Assembly (NCBI RefSeq): GCF_024868665.1
Contig: NC_079900.1
Span: forward strand, 4,408,010-4,472,009
DNA length: 64,000 nucleotides
Source of the DNA: Triplophysa rosa
Lineage: Eukaryota; Chordata; Actinopteri; Cypriniformes; Nemacheilidae
Direction of reading: 5' to 3'
Translations under genes and position numbers: made by a program
Shown: positions 11,795-22,995 of the stretch, in pieces
Layout: every line of letters starts with the position of its first letter
How positions within the stretch are numbered: position 1 is the first letter of the stretch
Notes under the pieces: model-generated
What the model was told of the DNA's origin: nothing
The model's database searches: none
What the model saw: the letters and a program-made list of their open reading frames with translations, nothing else

Positions 11795-12365
11795 GCTGTC
11801 ACACCCGTCAGCTGGAGTGTCCTTGTGCTTCACCAAAGGGCATTTCCCACATCACCTGGACTGTCATAGCACACTACATTGCCCATAATCCTTTGCTAGA
11901 CTCAAACATGTTCACCTGTTTTCCATTAGCCTTGCCAACTCCACTGCCCTGTGCAGTTCAGCTCCAACCCTATTTAAAAACACCTGTCTGTTGTTTTTCT
12001 AGTAATTCAGATTATCTTGATTAGCTGGTTCAGGTTTGTTTGGGTTGGAGCTGAACTCTGCAGGACAGTAGATCTCCAGGAGAAGGATTGGGCACCCCTG
12101 GTCTATTTAAACCCCTTGTTTTCATTAATTCTTGGTGAACTTTTGTTTAGTGTTACACTGTATTTCTGAGTATTGCCTGTTAGATTATCGTGTAATACCT
12201 TGGATTGTATTTTTTGTCTTTTGAACCTCTGCTGCCTGTCCCAACCATTGCCTGTGATTTCATCCATGAATGTTTGCTGTCTGCCCTGATCTTTACCTGT
12301 TTCTGGAACTCCGTCTATTAAGGCTGCATTTAGATCCACAACCCTTCATGTCTCGGAAGCAATTC
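11795..12365. repeat. Dispersed repeat, copy 1 (related to 17690-18100)
   Basis: Shares an ordered series of blocks with 17690-18100: cattgcccataatcctttgct / cacttcccataatccattgct, cctatttaaaccc, gaacctctgctgcctg, and gcatttagatcc. The general layout (cttgt-rich body, terminal tgt...aca) suggests a non-autonomous LTR or similar element. A smaller MITE is nested at about 11942-12100. Confidence 0.55.
11942..12100. mobile_element. Small MITE nested in the 11795-12365 repeat
   Basis: The left part (cagttcagctccaaccctat) and right part (gggttggagctgaactctgc) are inverted complements; the right end ggattgggcacccctgg is a familiar teleost element terminus. Confidence 0.6.
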
Positions 12366-13098
12366 ATAACACATGCACAAACACAAAAAAATCAAACTAA
12401 CAAGACGTACACGGACCTAAAAGCACAATGAGCTCATCTTTCTCTATTCAACCACTAACACATACCTGTAAACATAATTTATTATAGATGATGTAAACAC
12501 AAACGGTGTTCTGCACTTTTCAAAATAAATATTCTTAAAAATAATGCGTCAGCATATTCGGTCCTAAGAAGAAAGCGGAACATCAGCGGAACCTTCTCTT
12601 TGCGCAAAAGCGACTCTTATTTTTAGTTGAAAAACTTCCTCAAAGGCTGAAGCAACAACAGCTTCTCTATATTTTCACAATCTATCATTGTGAAATCCCC
12701 CTTTCAGTACTTCATCTTATATATATATATATATATTTTTTTTCTGATGAGGATTGTTAACAGAAACTCTCTTTAAGGACAGCAGAACAAGATGCACCTT
12801 TTGTCACAGTGTGAAAAGACGCAGTCGACAGTCACGTCATCTGTATTTCACCAACAGTGAGAAGTAGTTTTATTTAAACTGCTCAAGAAGAAGATTTTGT
12901 GCTCTGGAATGAGACTAAATTTATATTACAAGGCCGGCTTAATGTCATCTTTATTTTCATTTTGTTTATCTGCAGACACATTGTTTCAAAGCAGCTTTAC
13001 AAAAAAATCACACTTTAAGTTTATTCATCATCTCGGTCTCTGTTAAACATACTGTTTTTGTCTTTAGGCCCACAGTCTTTCTGATCACATTAAAAGTG
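12366..13098. other. No gene recognised; includes a (TA)n run
   Basis: A dinucleotide (TA)n tract lies at 12719-12737. The minus strand near 12410-12440 ends KMSSLCF-stop, resembling the exon-like end at 5338-5399. Otherwise this is an unrecognised 3' flank of the Ig receptor. Confidence 0.35.
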
Positions 13099-13168
13099 GT
13101 CATACCCCATATACAATTTCTTACATACGTTTTGACAAAAACGTAATAAATTGTATATAGGGTATGAT
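13099..13168. repeat. Perfect-stem palindrome
   Basis: cataccccatatacaattt and aaattgtatatagggtatg flank a loop of about 29 bases that itself holds tacgttttgacaaaaacgta. It may be a minimal foldback element. Confidence 0.7.
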
Positions 13169-13369
13169 GACTATTAAAAAAATGTGCCTGTGTGATGGAG
13201 AAACTGAGTGGGGAGTCCATTATACACTATAAATGTACAAAAATGTGGTTGATCTCTGTGCTATTCGCACTGTGATCGTTTTTAACTCAGTGCTTTACTT
13301 TAATGTACGCAAAACTGATAAATCAATGGGAAAAAACTAACAATTCTGCAGGAAACAAATGCGTTGCCT

Positions 13370-13560
13370 AGCAACTGATTCATAAAGAAGGGCTCAGTAA
13401 AACACGAAAACACAGGGGAATCACAGTGCCCCTCATGTGTGGAAGCCCTATAACATCTTCACCACACTTTTTTTTTTAATTATTTATCTACTATTTCAGA
13501 AACACACTCATACACTGTTGAAAAGTATATGAATATATAATGTTTCACACAAGCAGTCTA
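13370..13560. repeat. Fragment shared with zinc-finger unit flanks
   Basis: gaagggctcagtaaaacac, ggaatcacagtg and gccctataacatcttcaccacac align with 33706-33785 and 36785-36870, the spacer between zinc-finger units. It lies directly beyond the 3' end of the Ig receptor, so either unit debris or a repeat common to both regions is present here. Confidence 0.55.
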
Positions 13561-13677
13561 GACAGTACGAGAAAATTCAGAGCATTAAAAAAATACTTTT
13601 TATGTTGAAATTGTGTTTTTGAGGGATTTTATGCTTCAGTGCACTCAGTCACCTCACACAATCACAACACATTCATA

Positions 13678-13948
13678 TCAGATTGAAGTTTCATCTTCTC
13701 TTACTGCATACTGCCTTTGGTCTTCAACAAGATCAACTGTTAAACACAGACAAAACAACGTCAGCTGTAAACTAAAATGTACAGTATGTTATATTAATCA
13801 AACAACCTAATGAATCAGACAGATGTTTTACCTCTCAATCTGTAGCATTTGAAAACCAGAACGACTGTCACTATCAGATATGGACAAACTGCCAGCAGAG
13901 AACTGAGAATCTTAAGAACAGAAATCTTTTCCTCAAAATCTCCTGAAG
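13678..13948 (-). CDS. Transmembrane and cytoplasmic exons of the Ig receptor
   Basis: The exon at 13832-13948 (117 nt) codes a short acidic stalk (ASGDFEEK), a hydrophobic segment of about 20 residues (VLKILSSLLAVCPYLIVTVV) and the stop-transfer KCYRLR. The last exon (13678-13736) adds VDLVEDQRQYAVREDETSI and TGA. Both junctions have consensus AG and GT. The tail is too short to hold an ITIM or ITAM, so any signalling would need a partner or a longer splice form not visible here. Confidence 0.8.
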
Positions 13949-16900
13949 CTAAAACACAAGTTATCATACAGAATATCTGAACTACAACAAACAAAATCAT
14001 CACATGACAGACTCTCACCTGTGACTGAGATCCATCTCTTTGGAGACGCTCCTCTCTCTGGGTGTTGACAGGAGTAGAAACCCTCATGTGACTTTGAGAC
14101 TGTAGAGATGATCATCATGTCTCCTGTAGTCTGATTCTGCACCTCTGATCCATCTTTATAGAATTCAGCTCTGAGGTTTGATGGGTTTTTATCTCGATAT
14201 AAACAGTGTAGAGTCAGAGAATCTCCTTCAGTCACAGGATGAACAGGACTGTCCAGAATCACATCACCATCTACACAACAGAGAAACAAATGTAATGTAA
14301 TGTAATAATAGTGATATTTTGTGAAGCTAATAAATACAGAATGATAAACTCACTGTGTATTGAGATATTAACAGGATGAAGTTTGTGTCCAGATTCAGAC
14401 TCACACCAGTACACTCCAGTGTCAGATGTGATGAGAGATGTGATTGTACATGTAGATTCTGTTCCTGTAGATCTGACTGATGATGATGGACAAGTTTCCA
14501 GTGTGTTTGTGTATCTTCTCACTGTCCATCCAGTAGAGTTCCTGTGATCCTCACAGCTCAGAGAGAGAGATTCAGATGAGAAGTGTTGAGTTCTGTTGGG
14601 TCTGATGATCAGAGACACTGAAGAAGAAACACCTGAGAAGAAAAACACAGCTTGAATCTTTATTAAAACCCCCCTGTAGTCTATATTTGATCACTCATAA
14701 CTCATCTTTGCGCATCAAAATAGCATGCTGAAAGTCTTTTATTTTGCCATGTCATTTAGTATAGACGGATCCATGGATGTTAATTTTGGGTACACTATAG
14801 GAATGTATTCCTTTAAGGCATTGTGACAGTGAACCTATAGAACAGACTGTCAGATTACATATAGCATCTGTGCTAACTGAGGTCCATAATCTCTCACCTG
14901 TAACATTGATCCACAGAACATCACTGTAGTCTGTGTAATAGACTGGATTCCCTCTTCCAGCTCTACACCAGTACAGACCTCCATCTGAAACTGTAACGTT
15001 GTGAATTGTGTAGTAGTTTTCATCTGTTGTCGTCTTCTCAGTGTTCTGTGTGTGTTTGTACCAGTAAAACTTCCATCCAGTGAACTGATTCATGAGACAC
15101 TTCAGAGTCACTGTGTTTCCCGTCAGTACAGATCCTTCAGTATCTGATCTGAGTTCAGCTTTTGGTTTTGATCCTGCAGGAGAATAAAACACATTCAGAT
15201 GCTGAAGAGTCTCAGAGTTCATCTGCTTCTCTCCGAGTCTTTATTACAGTCATGACTGACCTTTAACAGAGAGAGTCACATGGTCACTGTCCTGAGAGGA
15301 TGAGGTGCATCCAGCTCTCGCTCCTCTACACCAGAACTCATCCTGATCAGACTGAGTAACTGAACTGATAGTGAGAGTGTTTGTGTTTACTGTGTAACGT
15401 GGCGTCTTAGAATCTTAACTTCTGTCTTTATACCACAGATATCTCCAGTGTAATGATGTGTAAAGTTTCTCTATCTCACACTTCAGAGTGACTGTCTCTC
15501 CAGTGAACACAGATGTGTCTGGTGTTACTCTCACTGTAGCTCTGGGTAAAGCTGAGGAAATGTAGAAAATGAGGTTAAACTCTTCAACTCTGAGTCTCTT
15601 ATGTGTTTCTTATAATTAAACCACACAAGATGCTCTTTATTCTTCTATTGTAACAGTGATACTGAACTCACCCATCACAGTGAGATATAAAACAGAGCTG
15701 GTTGAGGTTTGTGGTCTTTCATCTCTCGCTCCTCTACACCAGAACTCATCCTGATCAGACTGAGTAACTGAACTGATAGTGAGAGTGTTTGTGTTTACAC
15801 TGTAAAGTGTGGAGTTCAACACTTTAGTTCTGTCTTTATACCACAGATATCTCGAGTGCTTGTGATGTGTTTCTATCTCACACTTCAGAGTGACTGTCTC
15901 TCCAGTGAACACAGATGTGTCTGGTGTTACTCTAACTGTAGCTCTGGGTGAAGCTGTAAAGATAATGCAATATTTAGTCAGGGCTTTAGTATCTGGTGAA
16001 CTAAAAGAAAAAATAAATAAATTATGACAAGTTGAGGACGATTGTATATTGCGGATATTAATGATAAACACTCTCACCTGATACTGTCAGTGTAACTGCA
16101 TCACTGGTGTCTGATGATCCTCTGATCTCTGTTCCTCTACAGGTGTATTTACCTGCGTGAGACTCAACAACAGAACTGATTGTGTAATTCTGTTGTTTAT
16201 TCTGCTGTATGAATGAATCTTTATTCCATCTGTACTGCCAGCTAGTGACTGATGTTTCCCCATTGATGACACATGTGAGAGTGACAGTTTCTCCTCTGAA
16301 TACATGTTCATCAGGCCGTACAGACACTTCAGCTTTTGGTCTTTCTGTACAATGACAAACAATTCACACTTTACATACTGTCAAACAATGAATGAATGAA
16401 CACATATTGACTTGGGGTCGGTTGCACAAACAAGGATTAAAATAAGCAGAGTTTAGAGCTAGGGTTTGTTGATCACAGTTTTATTTTTAATTTGTGTTAA
16501 TTGAACTGAACGACTTCATGGAACAAATCATGGATTCAAACTTTTACCTGTATTAAAACCTTCATCTGTAATTCATTTTGTTCACCATGATGAATTCGCC
16601 AGTGTTACTACACACCAACGATGTTGACGTTGTTGTTCAAAAGAAAATAAATAGCTTGTGCAGTCAAAGGAAATATAACTTTGATATTTTTGTAATACTC
16701 AATAAAGGGCTGATCAACCATACACGCGTTTCACAAGCCATAAAACCATAATGTGATAAAAATCAACAAGAACCAGAACGTTGGTAGAACGTTGGTAACC
16801 GAACGGCTGTACCCAGATTACAGGTTTTATCCTCTATGCCAATATTCAGTGTCTTAAGAAATGATGTTTGCTGTGATCTCAAAACAGTGTATTATGTGAG

Positions 16901-19900
16901 TAAAAATACTCACCTTCTACTGTCAGTGTTATTGGTTCACTGTATTGTGTGTAATTCTGGGGGTTTTCTCCTCTTCTGGCTCTGCACTTGTACTCTCCTG
17001 CATCAGAGACTCGAACAGAACTGATTGTTTTAGTTCCTGATGCTTGAAAGTGTTCATGGTTTGTTGAGTTGATGAATGTAAACTCCCATCCAGTGGACTG
17101 ATCCACCTCACAGTTCAGATTAACATTGTCTCCAGTGAACAAAGAACTCTGCGGCTGAACAGTCAGAGTTGGTTTGATATCTGTCAAAATAAAAACATTG
17201 AACAAATGGAAAGGATATTACTGCATCCAGTAGGCAGTAAAAATGAGTCATAAAAAATTGTAGAGTATATCTACAACTCGTGATTTATGTGTATAACCAA
17301 CTTTAACGATTTAAACCAATGCATGCAATTACGAAAGAAAGGTTTCATAAATGATTTGCAAAAAATTTGATTCAGCTAAGATGAAAGTTCTGTGTTTTAA
17401 TCATAAGCAATAGATCATGCCTCTTAAAAAACACAAGTTTGTAAAACAATGTAAGAATGACAGAGAACACTGACAACAGTCTGAAAGCTCTCATCATTTC
17501 AGAACAACATAGAAAACATAAAGGTCCAATGTGTGACTTTTTGGAGGATCTATTGACAGAAATACAATATAATATACATAACTATGTCTTTAGAGGTGTA
17601 TAAAGACCTGACATAATGAAGCGTTATGTTTTTATTACTTTAGAATGAGCTATTTCTATCTACACACGCCATGGGTTCCCTTTTTGTAACGTCTGTTAGC
17701 TGCAGTGCCCTCGTGCTCTGCCAGAGGGCACTCATCTCATCACCCGGACTGACATTTCATATACACACTACACTTCCCATAATCCATTGCTGGACTTATT
17801 ACATTAATCACTCTCACCTGTGTATAGTTTAAGTGTGGTCTCTCTGCCTATTTAAACCCTGGTTTTACGGTCAGTCATTGCGAAGTCTTGTTTGTGTCCC
17901 ACTGCATATCTGAGCGGTCAGCTATTGGGTCGCTTGTGTTTTGATTCTTTGATCTGTTTATCGTTTTGGAACATCTGCGATCTGTTTATCGTTTTGGAAC
18001 CTCTGCTGCCTGCCCTGACCATTGCCTGTATCCTTTGTGGGTTAAAGTTGCATTTAGATCTTCAACCCCCTGAGTCTCGGAGCAGTTCGTGATACCTTGC
18101 AGGTTGTTTCTACAGTAGCCCTAAACGGACAAACTGCTCCACAGAGCACGTTATCTCCATCAGCAAAGAAGCTAAAACGTGATGACATCTTAGTTCTGTG
18201 TCAGCCGCCGTAGTGCTTCGAAGTGGAGTGAGCTATTGGTTACAATATCAACCTCACTGCTAGATTCCACTAAATTTCATACACTTGACCTTTAATGTGT
18301 CTCAGTCTACAAGTGATCTAAATTAACTCTATTTATTTTTTATTAGCTGGTTTGTATCAGTAACCTGATGTAATAAATGAATTAAAATGAATCACCTTTA
18401 GTTTCTTTAAAGTGGACGTTTGAAATCAGCGCTGTAAAGAACAAAGAGAAAAACGTATTAGTTTAAAAATGGACCTGATAAACCATCTGTAAATAAATAG
18501 CAAATAGCAATAAATAGCTCATAGCATCAGATAAAGGTAACATCTCACTCCTAGTCCTGCTCGACCTTAGTGCTGCGTTCGATACTGTAGACCATAAAAT
18601 ACTTCTAGATCGCTTACACAATTATACCGGTATTCAGGGACAGGCACTACAATGGTTCAGATCTTACTTATCAGACCGACATCAATTTGTCCATTTAAAT
18701 GGGGAATCATCAAATCTAACGCAAGTAAATTATGGATTACCTCAGGGATCGGTTTTAGGACCCTTGCTATTCTCCATATACATGCTGCCCCTTGGAAACA
18801 TTATTAGAAAACATGGAATTAGCTTCCACTGTTATGCAGATGATACTCAGCTATATATCTCATCAAGACCAGATGATTCCTTCCAACTATCCAAATTGGC
18901 AGAGTGCATCGACGATATAAAGCATTGGATGACTTGTAATTTCCTTCTTTTAAATTCTAATAAAACAGAAATATTACTTATCGGACCAAAGACACGTGAG
19001 CAGAATATTTCGGATTATGACCTGCAAATTGAAGGCTGCACTGTTACTCCAACAAATACAGTTAAAGACCTTGGCGTTATATTAGACAGCAACCTGTCAT
19101 TTAAAAATCACATCTCAAATGTCACAAAAACAGCCTTCTTCCACCTTAGAAATGTTGCCAAATTGCGAAATATTTTATGTGTGGCTGATGCAGAGAAGCT
19201 CATTCATGCATTTGTGACCTCAAGACTTGATTACTGTAATGCACTGCTTAGTGGTTGTCCTGCATCATCAATAAACAAACTACAGTTAGTTCAGAACGCA
19301 GCTGCCAGAGTTCTAACCAGGTCCAGAAAATACGATCACATAACCCCAATGTTATCAACCCTTCACTGGTTACCCATTAAGTATCGTATTGACTTTAAAG
19401 TTCTTTTAATTACTTATAAAGCCTTAAACGGTTTAGCCCCTACCTACATAACAGAGCTTCTACCACACTACAACCCATCACGCTCTCTAAGATCTCAAAA
19501 CTCCAGACTTTTGATAACACCTAGAATAACTAAATCCACCAAAGGGGGTAGAGCTTTCTCATACGTAGCACCTAAACTCTGGAATAGCCTCCCCGATACT
19601 ATTCGAGGGTCAGACACACTCTCCCAATTTAAATCTAGATTAAAGACACATCTTTTCAGCCAAGCATTCACTAATACATAGCTAATGAACAGCAGCTACG
19701 CTAATTATTCTCTTTCTGTTTCTGCCCTCGCCTCGGGATGCCCATCCCGAGGTAGGGAGAGATTCCGCCAGACCCAGATGAACGTCATATGCCCATCCAC
19801 AACTAGAGATTACGCCAGCTACATCTGAAAATCCCGTGCCATCCTCCTGCGAGAGCCTGCGGACTGACTGACCATCCAGCTCCATCCAAGGCAATTCCAT

Positions 19901-22900
19901 CACCACCCAAGAAAAAGGCGACCATCTGGCCGGCCCAGCTCAGACAATTCCATCCCCAGCCGAGAGCAAAGACGGACTACCTGTCACATAAATGCTAAAT
20001 TTACAATACTTGGTATTTAATGCTAAACTTACATCACACGACAGCAGTTTGAAGTTATGGCTGCACTCAGTGACTTTGATTGGAGGTAGCTGGGTGGGTG
20101 TTGTGGGGAGTGGGGGGGCTTGTTGGTTGTGGTTCGGGGCGTTTCATTTGTTGGGACTGTGTGGATCTGGTCTGGTTGGTCTTGTTTTGTGGTCGATGTC
20201 GGACAACAGAGGAATAAAGTTAATTATGCCATTACTACTTTTCCCTGGTTGTTCCTCTGTTGTCTGTTGTTGATCGCGGAATGAGACCGGGTTGGACCTG
20301 CACGGTTTCGGCGGGTGGGGCTTCCTGGGTCGCGGCTCGTGGGCTCTCCCTGTTCTTCGTGGACGTTGCTCGGTGGCTTTGGTCGGGGTCACTGAGTGCA
20401 GCCATGACACGTCAGAGGAGATCTGGCCCTCCCGGCTGAGCCTGGTTTCTCCCGAGGTTTTTTTTTCTCCATTATTCAGCATTGGAGTTTGGGTTCCTCG
20501 CCACAGCAGAGCAGTGCAGTGTTGGCTTGCTCACCGGGAGACTGCATTTATTTATTTATTTATTTATTTATTTATTAGATATTATTTATTATAATGATCT
20601 TGCTTGGTCTATAAACACCATGCACTGTGCTGTGTTTTACCTTTCTGTGTTTTTCTTATTTGCTCCTGTAAAGCTGCTTTGGAACAATGCACATTGTGAA
20701 AAGCGCTATATAAATAAAATTGAATTGAATTGAATTGAATTAAATATAAATAATCTTTTATGAGCCTTATCGGTGTTGAGCAGCAGCCTTGATAAACTTA
20801 ACAAAGTTTACCTGTGCATTTATACAACAAGTGTTAGAAAAAAGTTTGAAGTGGATCAACTGTGAACTGAGCTCTTGAGCCGTTCATGTCTGTCACGACT
20901 GGCAGACAGACCCAAGCAAAGACAACAGGCCTAAGAAAAGTCTAGAGTCCAGATTCTGACACTAAGGCAAAATCCAATGCCACGCTGAGACTCAGAATCC
21001 AGACAACCGTAAGAATGACATTGTGCATGTAAAGTAATGGCATTTATAGCCAGTAATTGTATCAGACGAAAGCAATTATTAATTTACAAAAGTCTTCATA
21101 GTCGGGGTAGCCTTTATAGGGAGTTTCCCCACAAAAATGAAATACTTTGAAGAATTTAGTTCTGGGGCACATTTGACAACCATTGTAATTTTTCCTATTA
21201 TGAACTTTGGGGTGAGTAATCCATTTTTGGGCGGAGTAGGCCTATCCCTTTAAGATGCTTTCCATTCATTTTCCTGCATTTGGGCCAACATATAAAATAT
21301 TACTTAATGTGAATTCCTTGGATCCTATTTTCCCCAATTTCCTGCCATCTCTCCTGTTCTGTCATCGACTTGAGGGCGGCAGCAACAGCCAATCACAACG
21401 GGAGTTCCAGAAAGGAGCAGGGCCAATGGCATTTGTTGTCACAAAATCGCAGTGTCCCGCCCCCTTAGTGCCAGAGTCAAAATGACTCGCGCGCGTAGAG
21501 TAGCACTTGCGCGTGTAGTCAATACTGTGCGCGAGCGACTGCTTTGACTCGGGGGTTTATTTCCCCTCGTAAATCTTGATTTACGTGCACAATCTTGGTG
21601 TTTGTGTTCAAGGTAGAGATTTGCGATCTCTACAGATTTACATTTTGCGCGCGAGCGTTTTCAGTGTGCCCGCGCAGCTGTAATCTGCTTGCGCGCTGTG
21701 TTTACACGCTCACATAGATTTGTCCAATTTCTAACGCCATACACCTTCCCCTCTCGCTATTTCATCAAACCACTAACACTGATAAATATGTGTTATTGAC
21801 GTACATGTACCTGTGAAGATTGTTATCAGAGGTGTTACCAAGCAGACTATTTCTATTTAGGGATCTAAATTTCCAGGTATATTATTGATAGTTAATACTA
21901 TTTAATTTAAAATGATTGATTAATCATTAATATTAAAAACTACATATCGTCGCTGTCCTTACAAAACCTTGAATGTCTAAATTCGCAGTTTTTCAGGAAA
22001 TTGCAAATACTGTTGTCAAAGTTGACAAGCCCTTTTAATAATTTTTATTGGTTAGATATTTGCAGAACCCAGTTTAATACTTTCACAACACTTTTGGATC
22101 TCACAGTATAGTATCAAGAGGTTGGTAAAACCAAATGTGTTTTACAAGCACAATGGTCTCTTAGAAGTTTCCAACAAAAGGACACGCTATCACCATAACA
22201 TCACTTTGCAACAGTGTAAACTCTGAAGAGCACCATACAAATAAACTTGAATTGAATCAAATCGACTTCAGACAAAATAAATCATCAACGTTAACTAGAC
22301 CGAAACCTCTGTTCATTCTCAGCAATGTATAAAAAAATGAAGGCAAACTAGTTTGTAATAATGATAAGCTAAGGTTTTCAGAGTTGTTTAATCCTCCTCT
22401 GGTGAGAGATTTTGAGAGATTTAAGGGTGTTCTGTTATTCGCAGTTGATTTCATTCAAGGCTGCACTGTAAAAAAAAATCCCGTAAAAAAACAGATAAAG
22501 TACTGGCAGAAAATTACCAGTACATTTTCCTTTATTTTACGGACATTTCCATTAATGCTAAAATGCAAATGAATGCAGTGCAAAATGTAAAATACAGGTA
22601 AAACAACTGTAAAAATGAACACGGAAAATTCCTTCATATTAATACAGTATATTGTGCCCTATTTTTACGGCTTTTTTTTTAGAGTGTGTGTGACCGTAAG
22701 CCACATGGTTTGGCAAACTGGGCACCATGTATGTATTTCCCCAATCTGAACCCATGTACTGAATACCTGTTTCTGTTTGGACCTACAGAATCCCATAATA
22801 TGAGATAAAGATTTAAACTCTGAGCAGCATGAAAAGATGTGAAAAATACAGGAACAATAAATGACTTGATGTTGTACACAATGTGACTTCAAGTGATGTG

Positions 22901-22959
22901 TAAAATACAGAGAGAAGATAATACTCACAAAGCGCTAGAAGAAGTGAACTGATCTCCAT
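13678..22959 (-). CDS. Fc-receptor-like type I membrane receptor with seven Ig domains (one exon carries a stop)
   Basis: Eleven coding exons, nearly all phase 1: 22929-22959, 18396-18431 (split signal peptide MEISSLLLALSLIS...), Ig exons D1 16914-17180, D2 16078-16344, D3 15672-15953, D4 15261-15551, D5 14898-15173, D6 14354-14632, D7 14019-14270, transmembrane 13832-13948, tail 13678-13736. Every Ig exon has its paired Cys, and the DxGxYxC-type F strand is visible (SDAGEYKC, SDGGLYWC, SDTGVYWC). The reading frame would give 718 residues, but TAA at 15415-15417 in D4 would stop it at residue 339 unless D4 is skipped, which its 291 nt allow in frame. The tail shows one Tyr (QYAVRE) and no ITIM; the transmembrane helix has no charged residue. 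The family is the teleost Fc-receptor-like/Ig receptors of leukocytes; ligand unknown. An L2 lies in intron 1 and a transposon lies just upstream of exon 1. Confidence 0.82.
15261..15551 (-). CDS. Ig exon D4 with in-frame nonsense codon
   Basis: Close duplicate of exon D3 (shared ATVRVTPDTSVFTGETVTLK and QSDQDEFWCRGAR). After WYKDRS the codon is TAA (15415-15417), where a single T-to-G change would give GAA. The exon otherwise keeps both splice sites, both Cys and an open frame, so the stop looks recent. It is symmetric in phase, so skipping it would restore a six-domain receptor. Confidence 0.8.
17520..18294. mobile_element. DNA transposon (MITE-like) in intron 2 of the Ig receptor
   Basis: The ends aaaggtccaatgtgtgac and (inverted) aaaggtcaagtgtatg form terminal inverted repeats. 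It is the same family as 1912-3016. It is split by the repeat at 17690-18100. Confidence 0.7.
17690..18100. repeat. Dispersed repeat, copy 2, nested, with a 27-bp tandem duplication
   Basis: Related to 11795-12365. Inside it the unit gatctgtttatcgttttgga plus a few bases occurs twice in a row at about 17949-18003. Confidence 0.6.
18518..20745 (+). mobile_element. 5'-truncated L2 LINE with long open reverse-transcriptase frame
   Basis: An open frame from 18518 to the stop at 19679-19681 codes the second half of an L2-type reverse transcriptase: [13 protein letters not shown] (motif A), [14 protein letters not shown] (motif B), YADDTQLY (motif C) and the conserved C-terminal part (SRLDYCNALLSG, AARVLTRSRKYDHITP, LWNSLPD). 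About 1 kb of 3' UTR follows with an (ATTT)n run and ends in the repeated attga tail (20719-20742) typical of L2. Frame is intact over 380 codons, so the insertion is fairly young, but the 5' half including the endonuclease is missing. It lies antisense in intron 1 of the Ig receptor. Confidence 0.9.
20546..20576. repeat. (ATTT)n microsatellite in the L2 3' UTR
   Basis: About eight copies of the tetranucleotide, followed directly by attagatatta. Confidence 0.85.
20746..22463. other. Intron 1 of the Ig receptor; relic repeats
   Basis: 21117-21255 looks like a TTAA-type MITE relic (gggagtttcccca on the left, gggtgagtaatcc and tatccctttaa on the right). 21480-21710 is unusually rich in gcgcg motifs and resembles a GC-rich DNA element. 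22230-22258 ends taaacttgaattgaatc, like a worn L2 3' tail. No exon was seen. Confidence 0.4.
22464..22686. mobile_element. MITE with CACT(G/C)TAAAAAA ends
   Basis: The left end cactgtaaaaaaaaatcccg and the right end (inverted) cactctaaaaaaaagccg form terminal inverted repeats rich in gtaaaa motifs. It is a non-coding element in intron 1 of the Ig receptor, about 240 bp from exon 1. Confidence 0.75.
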
Positions 22960-22995
22960 ACTGATCTACTGATGACACACTTCAACAAACACACT

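Noticed and set aside
20144..20594. Open frames of about 100 codons at 20.1-20.6 kb
   Set aside because: They fall in the L2 3' UTR, are low in complexity and lack any family signature.
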